Shown: one piece after another, positions 58,507 through 64,000 of the stretch
Layout: every line of letters starts with the position of its first letter
How positions within the stretch are numbered: the stretch's first letter is position 1
Assembly: GCF_020381325.1 (NCBI RefSeq)
Contig: NZ_JAGSPI010000003.1
Span: 1 to 64,000, forward strand
Reading direction: 5' to 3'
Length of the DNA: 64,000 nt
DNA from: Providencia vermicola
Lineage (GTDB): Bacteria; Pseudomonadota; Gammaproteobacteria; Enterobacterales; Enterobacteriaceae
Made by a program: the position numbers and the translations under genes
Notes under the pieces: model-generated
Databases searched by the model: none
What the model saw: the letters and a program-made list of their open reading frames with translations, nothing else
What the model was told of the DNA's origin: nothing

Positions 58507-58639
58507 AATTATTTCTAGTAATAATCAAGTAATTAAAATACACATATACAAGAGTAATGCTAAGGTTACCAAGTTGTCACTTTGAGGTAAATTTTTTTAC
58601 ACTAGATTACATCTAGGCGAAACCCTAAAATGAGCAAAT

Positions 58640-59866
58640 ATGAATCACATTAATCATACTGACTTGATTTTGCAACGTTGTCGTCACTGCAATCAAAAAA
58701 TTCATACGCCGCCATTTAGCCCGCGGCAGGTGATTATTTGCCCACGATGCGCCTCTCAACTCAATGACGGTCGTTCATGGTCATTAAATCGACTGTCTAT
58801 TCTTGCCATCACGCTGCTAATGCTTGCCCCCATTGCATTTTGGCAACCACTAATATCAATTCATCTATTGGGCAGCCAAATTAATGCCAATGTTATAGAA
58901 GGAATTCGATTAATTAACCAGCAGGGAGACCCCATTACTGCCAGTATAGTGGCTTTTTGTGCAATTGCCGCCCCTTTACTGCTCCCCATTTTAATTTTAT
59001 CGTTACAGGTTGGTCAAAAAATCGGCTTAAACCTCAGGCCTATTTTATTGGTCTTGAGCCATATAAAAGAATGGGTCATGCTTGATGTTTACTTGATTGC
59101 ACTGGGTATCGCTGCGATCAAAATGCAAGATTATGCTAGTGTATTTATCGGCCACGGCCTGATTGCCTTTATCACAATGTCTATTTTGAGCTTGCTGATC
59201 CTCATCCACATGAACCTTGACCTGCTATGGAAAAACGTTTATCCCATCGAAGAAAAAGGTTCGCAATCCGGCGCAATTACCTGTACAGCCTGCCATTACA
59301 CTGCCCCACCCAATAAACACGGTAAATGCCAGCGCTGTCATCGTCCAGTGCAATATCGGGATCCTTATAGCTTACAAAAAACGTGGGCCGCACTGATTGC
59401 TGCCATGGTGTTATTGTTTCCTGCTAACCTAATGCCGATTTCCATTTTTTATTTAAATGGCCAACGACTTGAGGATACCATTTACTCAGGTGTCGTTTCG
59501 CTAATTGATTCAGGTAACTGGCCAATTGCAATTATTGTTTTCATTGCCAGTATCTTAGTCCCGTTTATTAAAATTATTATTATGATTTTGTTGCTATTTT
59601 CGATCCATTTTAATAGCAAAACTGACCCCGTCTTACGCATGAAGCTCCTGAAGTTTGTTTCATGGATTGGCCGTTGGTCAATGTTAGATTTATTTGTCAT
59701 CGCACTGATGATGACACTCGTTAACCGAGAACAGTTAATGTCCTTTACTATGGGGCCTGCCGCTCTCTATTTTGGCACCGCCGTGATTCTAACGATTTTA
59801 GCCGTTGAATGGTTAGACAGCCGTTTAATTTGGGATTCTTATGGAAAAACAAACCCCGCAAAATGA
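58640..59866 (+). CDS. letA: LetA, membrane partner of LetB (PqiA-like)
   Basis: Inner-membrane protein (formerly YebS) that works with LetB to move lipids across the periplasm for outer-membrane integrity. The 408-aa product (E. coli 427) has two cytoplasmic zinc-ribbon modules (CRHC with CPRC near residues 14-36, CTACH with CQRC near 215-233). Each is followed by a four-helix PqiA membrane unit. Its last 26 bases overlap letB, so translation is probably coupled. Confidence 0.93.
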   Translation: MNHINHTDLILQRCRHCNQKIHTPPFSPRQVIICPRCASQLNDGRSWSLNRLSILAITLLMLAPIAFWQPLISIHLLGSQINANVIEGIRLINQQGDPITASIVAFCAIAAPLLLPILILSLQVGQKIGLNLRPILLVLSHIKEWVMLDVYLIALGIAAIKMQDYASVFIGHGLIAFITMSILSLLILIHMNLDLLWKNVYPIEEKGSQSGAITCTACHYTAPPNKHGKCQRCHRPVQYRDPYSLQKTWAALIAAMVLLFPANLMPISIFYLNGQRLEDTIYSGVVSLIDSGNWPIAIIVFIASILVPFIKIIIMILLLFSIHFNSKTDPVLRMKLLKFVSWIGRWSMLDLFVIALMMTLVNREQLMSFTMGPAALYFGTAVILTILAVEWLDSRLIWDSYGKTNPAK

Positions 59867-62180
59867 GTCTTCTGATGATGTTGCAGAAGCGATACAACGC
59901 CGACGTGCGCATATTTCGCCTTTTTGGCTGCTCCCCTTAGTCGCCATCTTTATCGCTGGGTGGTTATTATTTCAACATTGGGTTGAGCGCGGCACAGATA
60001 TTACCATTGAATTCACCTCGGCTCCTGGTGTCGTCGCGAATCGAACCCCTATTCGTTACCAAGGTGTTGAAGTGGGCTTAGTGCAATCTGTGGCGATTAG
60101 CAAAGATATGAAAAATATCATTGTCACGGCCAGTATAAATAAAGATATGCGCTCAGCCTTGAATTCAGGCACAAAATTTTGGTTAGTCACCCCAAAAGCG
60201 TCCCTCGCAGGTGTCTCAGGGCTTGATGCCCTTGTTGGTGGGAACTATATTGGTATGCTGCCAAGTACGGGTTCTGAGCAATTTTCTTTTGTCGCACAAG
60301 ACACACCCCCTCAGCAAAATATTGATCAAGGCGAGCTGCTCATCCACCTTTCAGCGCCCGATTTAGGTTCATTAAATGAAAACTCGCCTATTTATTACCG
60401 CAAAGTGCCTGTTGGTCATATTTCAGATTATACCGTTTTGCCCGATAACCAAGGTGTGTCCATCTCTGCTATCGTGCAAAAACGCTATGCCAATTTAGTG
60501 CGTAAAGACAGTCAATTTTGGAATGTTTCGGGCTTACAAGGCAGTTTTGACCTAAAATCTGGCGCAAGTGTCAAAATGGAAAGCCTTTCTGCTGTCATTA
60601 ATGGCGCCATTGCATTTGACTCCCCAGAAGGCAGTCCACAAGCTGAAGAAGGTCAATCGTTTGTCTTACAAAGTAATGCTGACGTGGCAAATGCAGCGAA
60701 GCAAAACGCAAAATCACCACTGAATTTAACCTTATGGGCTCATGACACTTTTGGCGTCAATCAAGGGCAGCCCGTTGTTTATCGAGGTATTCAAATTGGC
60801 GAAGTGTTACAACGTCACTTAAATGCCGATAAAGTTGACTTTAATATTACGATTTATGATGAATATCGCCACCTAGTAAAAGCAGACAGTAAGTTTGTCG
60901 CCAATAGCCGCGTTGATGTTCAATTAGGGTTAAATGGATTGCAATTTCAAGGCGCTACGCCGCAAGAATGGCTCGAAGGCGGGCTTCATTTAATTGTCGG
61001 AAATAGCCAAGAAAAACTCCCTGACACTTTCCCTCTCTATCGCAGTGACGAAAATGCCAAAGCGGGTATTCTTGGGGTATCACCACCAACAACTATTACA
61101 CTTAACGCGACCACTTTACCCGATATCCAAACAGGCTCAGTTGTGCTTTACCGTCAATTTGCTGTTGGAAAAATTATTGCCATTAAACCAACAAAGGTAG
61201 GGTTTGCCATCGATGTCAATATTTCCAGTGAATACCGCCATCTACTTACAGATAACAGTATCTTTTGGGCTGAAGGTGGTGCGAAAGTCGAACTTAACGG
61301 CAATGGATTAACCGTCCAAGCAGCGCCTCTCAGCCGTGCAATTAGCGGAGCAATTAGCTTTGATAACGTTGATAGCTCCACCGTAAATAAAGCCCGTCAG
61401 CATACATTATATCCCAATGAGACCTCCGCAAAAGCCATTGGTAGCGTTGTCACATTAACGACTTTTGATGCTTCTAAACTTTCTGAAGGGATGCCTATTC
61501 GCTATTTAGGGATTAATATCGGCCAGATTGAATCCTTAAAACTCTCTGCAGATAAACGCGAAGTCCAAGCGAAGGCAATCCTCTACCCTGATTACGTGAG
61601 TACATTTACCAAATTAGGTAGCCGCTTTGCGGTTGTCACACCAGAACTGTCGCCTGCCGGCTTAAATAATTTAGACAGCTTACTTCAGCCTTATATCAGT
61701 GCAGAACCAGGCCGAAGTAATAAAAATCGTTACCAGTTTGAATTACAAGCCGCCAACATTACTGATTCACGCTATCTTGATGGCTTAACCGTCTATCTCG
61801 ATGCCACTGATGTAGGCTCGATCCAAGTGGGTACGCCAATTCTCTTTAGGGGCTTAGAAGTCGGCGTTGTAACGGGATTATATTTGGGAGAGCTTTCCGA
61901 TCGTGTTTATGTTGCGACTCGTATTGGTAAAGAATACCAATATTTGGTTCGTGACAATACCCAATTTTGGCTATCTTCAGGCTTCAATCTTTCCTTTGGT
62001 TTAACGGGAGGTGTCGTCAAAAGTGGAACATTTAAACAATTTGTTCGAGGAGGCATTGTGTTTGCAACCCCACCAACAGTGCCACTATCCCCTAACGCTA
62101 AGCCTGAACAGCACTTCATTCTAAAATTAGAGCCACCAAGCGATTATTTGGAATGGGGAACCTCCATTCCAAAAAAATAA
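59841..62180 (+). CDS. letB: LetB, periplasm-spanning MCE tunnel protein with six MCE domains
   Basis: LetB (YebT) forms a stack of hexameric MCE rings that bridges the periplasm for lipid transfer. A membrane anchor (about residues 30-50) is followed by MCE repeats beginning near DITIEFTSAPGV, ELLIHLSAPDLG, PLNLTLWAHDTF, PTTITLNATTLP, GSVVTLTTFDAS and GLTVYLDATDVG. Each has the x-V-Y-R/Y-x-G-x-x-V-G-x-V core. I count six; E. coli LetB has seven in 877 aa, and this protein has 779, about one domain fewer. The ATG at 59841 overlaps letA. Confidence 0.92.
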   Translation: MEKQTPQNESSDDVAEAIQRRRAHISPFWLLPLVAIFIAGWLLFQHWVERGTDITIEFTSAPGVVANRTPIRYQGVEVGLVQSVAISKDMKNIIVTASINKDMRSALNSGTKFWLVTPKASLAGVSGLDALVGGNYIGMLPSTGSEQFSFVAQDTPPQQNIDQGELLIHLSAPDLGSLNENSPIYYRKVPVGHISDYTVLPDNQGVSISAIVQKRYANLVRKDSQFWNVSGLQGSFDLKSGASVKMESLSAVINGAIAFDSPEGSPQAEEGQSFVLQSNADVANAAKQNAKSPLNLTLWAHDTFGVNQGQPVVYRGIQIGEVLQRHLNADKVDFNITIYDEYRHLVKADSKFVANSRVDVQLGLNGLQFQGATPQEWLEGGLHLIVGNSQEKLPDTFPLYRSDENAKAGILGVSPPTTITLNATTLPDIQTGSVVLYRQFAVGKIIAIKPTKVGFAIDVNISSEYRHLLTDNSIFWAEGGAKVELNGNGLTVQAAPLSRAISGAISFDNVDSSTVNKARQHTLYPNETSAKAIGSVVTLTTFDASKLSEGMPIRYLGINIGQIESLKLSADKREVQAKAILYPDYVSTFTKLGSRFAVVTPELSPAGLNNLDSLLQPYISAEPGRSNKNRYQFELQAANITDSRYLDGLTVYLDATDVGSIQVGTPILFRGLEVGVVTGLYLGELSDRVYVATRIGKEYQYLVRDNTQFWLSSGFNLSFGLTGGVVKSGTFKQFVRGGIVFATPPTVPLSPNAKPEQHFILKLEPPSDYLEWGTSIPKK

Positions 62181-62326
62181 CGACTACAAAGGTGCTTGTT
62201 ACCCCAACAATGCACCTTTTCCTTTTAAGGCTCAAAAAAATATTTTGGAAATAGATTCCATTTATACTATGCTTAATCTCGTTGGGCTGAATTTATACAG
62301 CTAAAATCAATCAGAGAGGTGTGATT

Positions 62327-62560
62327 ATGTGTATAGTTAAATTGAAAATATCTTCCTATGAAATCAATGATGCCGTTATGGAGACCCATAAAAGCGATAC
62401 AGTGAGTATCCCTTGTGATTCTGACACGGATTTTTGTATGCAGTTAGACGGTTGGGATGAACACACGAGTATTCCAGCAACGATTGATGAAAAACCCGTG
62501 CTGTTATATCGCCACCGTTATGACAAAGAAAATCATCATTGGGTTATGAAGGTTGCTTAG
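62327..62560 (+). CDS. yebV: YebV family protein (DUF1480)
   Basis: Small soluble protein of unknown function. The 77-aa product (E. coli 78) shares the family core IPCDSDTDFCMQLDGWDE-HTSIPA and ends LLYRHRYDKENHHWVMKVA, parallel to E. coli YebV. The ATG at 62327 has GAGAGG 7 bases upstream; an in-frame GTG lies two codons earlier. In E. coli rsmF lies between letB and yebV; here it is missing. Confidence 0.9.
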   Translation: MCIVKLKISSYEINDAVMETHKSDTVSIPCDSDTDFCMQLDGWDEHTSIPATIDEKPVLLYRHRYDKENHHWVMKVA

Positions 62561-62646
62561 TCGCTTATTGGGCAACAAAGCCATTAATCCAAAGATGATT
62601 GGCTTATTAATGATGAGTCAATATGTGGGAAAGCAAACTAATAGGC

Positions 62647-62742
62647 AAAAAAAGAGGCCTGGTAGATTCCGATTACCGGGCCTTGGGAAATGGCTCTGGC
62701 AGAGCCGTGCGCTAAAATTGCCATTGAGACGTAACAAAGTAC
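62647..62742 (-). ncRNA. sdsR: Small regulatory RNA SdsR (RyeB)
   Basis: SdsR is an RpoS-dependent, Hfq-binding small RNA that represses targets such as ompD and mutS and pairs with antisense SraC. On the minus strand this stretch contains TTTTAGCGCACGGCTCT and AGAGCCATTTCCC, matching the conserved E. coli core. It has a short hairpin (62692-62706) and a terminator (62655-62664 with 62674-62683, one G:T pair) ending in seven T's. A sigma-S-like -10 GCTAGTATTAA lies at 62756-62746, giving a start near 62742 and about 96 nt (E. coli about 104). The first 30 or so bases differ from E. coli. The place before yebY is also conserved. Confidence 0.88.
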
Positions 62743-62745
62743 ACC

Positions 62746-62756
62746 TTAATACTAGC
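62746..62756 (-). promoter_or_regulatory. Sigma-S type -10 element of sdsR
   Basis: On the minus strand, GCTAGTATTAA fits the extended RpoS -10 consensus KCTAYRCTTAA, ending 3-4 bases upstream of the inferred SdsR start. No clear -35 is visible, as is common for RpoS promoters. Confidence 0.6.
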
Positions 62757-62983
62757 TTTCAATGTACGTTCTTACCACATTAATTATCAATTATTTTACA
62801 TATTATTAACACAATTTATTGTTTAATATTCTAATATTGAACAATTTGTTTAATAGGTTATGCCTATGTAAGTAATTAATAAAACCTTTCAATCAATTAT
62901 TACATTGATATATAAGATAAATTTCAATAATCAACTGTTTTAGCTTCCCACTCTTTTCAATGATAAAAACAACTTAAGCACAC

Positions 62984-63331
62984 TTACTTACTACCACACA
63001 ATTTCGCAGCGGCTTCCTTTAACGGTAAAACACGTTCTTCAACACTTTTTGCAGTCTCAATCGGCTTGAGTAATACATCGATTGGTTGGCCTTTAATTTC
63101 TTTATTATCCATTTGTGTTGCAGCGATATCATTTAATGGATATTGCATTAATGTGGCTGGATTGATCACCACCAGCGCACCATTAGTGCGGCATTCCAAC
63201 ATCACCTCTTCACGTGTAAATGGCCAATCATCACCAAATTGTTTTTTACTCACTGATGTTAAGGGAGCAGCAACAGCAGTACTAATTGTTCCACCAACTA
63301 ATAAGAAGCAAATAATGAGTTTAGATTTCAT
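62984..63331 (-). CDS. yebY: YebY family periplasmic protein (DUF2511)
   Basis: Small periplasmic protein of the yobA-yebZ-yebY group, which in E. coli is linked to copper. The 115-aa product (E. coli 113) has a signal peptide ending TAVAA, the core FGDDWPFTREEVMLECR near residue 32, and a Cys pair (LECR, KLCGSK) that may form a disulfide. It lies 65 bases after copD on the same strand, probably in one operon. Confidence 0.88.
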   Translation of the reverse strand: MKSKLIICFLLVGGTISTAVAAPLTSVSKKQFGDDWPFTREEVMLECRTNGALVVINPATLMQYPLNDIAATQMDNKEIKGQPIDVLLKPIETAKSVEERVLPLKEAAAKLCGSK

Positions 63332-63396
63332 TGAAATGACCTTGTTAAACGAGTGCGATAATAATTCGCTATTATCAAATAAATAAAATGGTTTTG

Positions 63397-64000
63397 CTAC
63401 ACGGGTTGATACGTGGCAAAAATGGCTACCGCTAAAATCGCCATTGTCCCTAACAACAATTCGACCCAGCTATTGATGATCAAGTAACTAACTTGCCCTT
63501 TTTGCTTGATCCTTGGCACGATGTAATAACGGTTAATAGATGCAAGCATTATCATTCCCATGACCAATATAATCTTAAACCAGAGTAGTGATTGATATTC
63601 AGAACCTGAATATTCCATTGGCCATTGCGGCAAAATACTTATCGCACTTATGATGCCAGTGATGACCACTAAAACAACTGCAACGTGTCCATAACGGGAG
63701 AATCGCTTCATTGTCTTAATAATTTGCGCATCCATTCCAGCCACAAGTTCACGTTTATTACGCAAAAATTGAATACAGATTAAAAATGGCCATAAGCCAC
63801 CAAACCAATAGGCTGAGCTAATAAGATGAATAAATTGATTAAAGCGATGAAGCCCGCCAACGATACCATCTTGCATCGCGGCATGCCCAACAAAGGCATG
63901 TAAGCCAAGAATAAGAATAGAAAGAAGTAAAACAAGGTGTAATCGTAACTTAATAGACTTAATAAATAAAACTACCAACAAAATTACAGATAATAATAAT
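63397..64000 (-). CDS. copD: CopD/YebZ family membrane protein, 5' end outside window
   Basis: C-terminal 201 codons of a copper-resistance D family protein (E. coli YebZ is 290 aa). The frame is open to the window edge, so the N terminus lies beyond 64000. About five hydrophobic segments are visible, with conserved His in LHAFVGHAAMQDG and the FNQFIHLISSAYWFGGLWPF segment where metal is thought to bind. Together with yebY it fits the yobA-yebZ-yebY locus; yobA would follow outside. Confidence 0.88.
   Translation of the reverse strand, partial: LLLSVILLVVLFIKSIKLRLHLVLLLSILILGLHAFVGHAAMQDGIVGGLHRFNQFIHLISSAYWFGGLWPFLICIQFLRNKRELVAGMDAQIIKTMKRFSRYGHVAVVLVVITGIISAISILPQWPMEYSGSEYQSLLWFKIILVMGMIMLASINRYYIVPRIKQKGQVSYLIINSWVELLLGTMAILAVAIFATYQPV

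Larger units (their letters stand above)
62561..62983. other. yebV-yebY intergenic region carrying SdsR
   Basis: About 420 bases with no protein gene. The middle is the SdsR small RNA, listed separately. The right part (62757-62983) is AT-rich and upstream of it; apart from the SdsR promoter nothing was recognised. The same region in E. coli encodes SdsR and its antisense partner SraC/RyeA, so a plus-strand transcript is also possible. Confidence 0.6.

Overview
The window is chromosomal DNA of a low-GC enterobacterium. The gene set and protein lengths are those of Enterobacterales, and the AT-rich base composition together with protein features such as the TpsB/ShlB-type protein and the Pmp3-like gene fit Morganellaceae, most likely Providencia or a close relative. 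That genus call is inferred from recognised protein families and was not confirmed by any search. The left edge is not biological: bases 5-58 contain two copies of the 19-bp Tn5 mosaic end plus Nextera read-1 adapter, so this is an untrimmed contig end.

Layout. (1) 0.36-2.0 kb: a two-partner-secretion outer-membrane transporter without a visible partner. (2) 2.4-28.9 kb: a block matching the E. coli 27-28 min region: ompW, yciC, [SulP transporter], yciB, [Pmp3-like], yciA, tonB, cls, yciU, the opp operon with two tandem oppA genes, ychE, adhE, tdk, hns, galU, rssB, ychJ, purU and tRNA-Tyr. (3) 28.9-30.3 kb: a LysR regulator abutting the tRNA, then an AT-rich gene-free stretch. (4) 30.3-43.0 kb: a block like the E. 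coli 38-40 min region: xthA, topB-selD-ydjA, an ERIC element, sppA, ansA-pncA, yeaC, msrB, gapA, yeaD, mipA. (5) 43.1-49.3 kb: dadX, dadA, fadR, nhaB, dsbB. (6) 49.3-52.9 kb: a DUF333 lipoprotein, emrE-like and sotB-like exporters, yecF and two small unknown genes. (7) 52.9-64.0 kb: htpX, a secreted protein with long Lys/Ala repeats, prc-proQ, msrC, letA-letB, yebV, the small RNA SdsR, yebY, and copD cut by the window end.

How the genes work together. Much of the window is housekeeping: peptide uptake (opp), fermentation and glycolysis (adhE, gapA), envelope maintenance (cls, tonB, letAB, sppA, prc, htpX, dsbB, mipA), D/L-alanine catabolism (dadX-dadA), NAD salvage and asparagine use (ansA-pncA), stress regulation (hns, rssB, proQ, sdsR, fadR), and repair or protection (xthA, msrB, msrC).

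I found no CRISPR array, prophage, intact insertion sequence, or defence or secondary-metabolite cluster. The most interesting items are the YdcA-like secreted protein with a LEA-like 16-residue repeat tail, a LetB with six rather than seven MCE domains, loss of rsmF from its usual place, a diverged SdsR, the orphan TpsB, the tandem oppA pair, the long-range hairpin in the adhE leader, and a 124-bp imperfect palindrome after yciU. None of these amounts to a clearly new multi-gene system.
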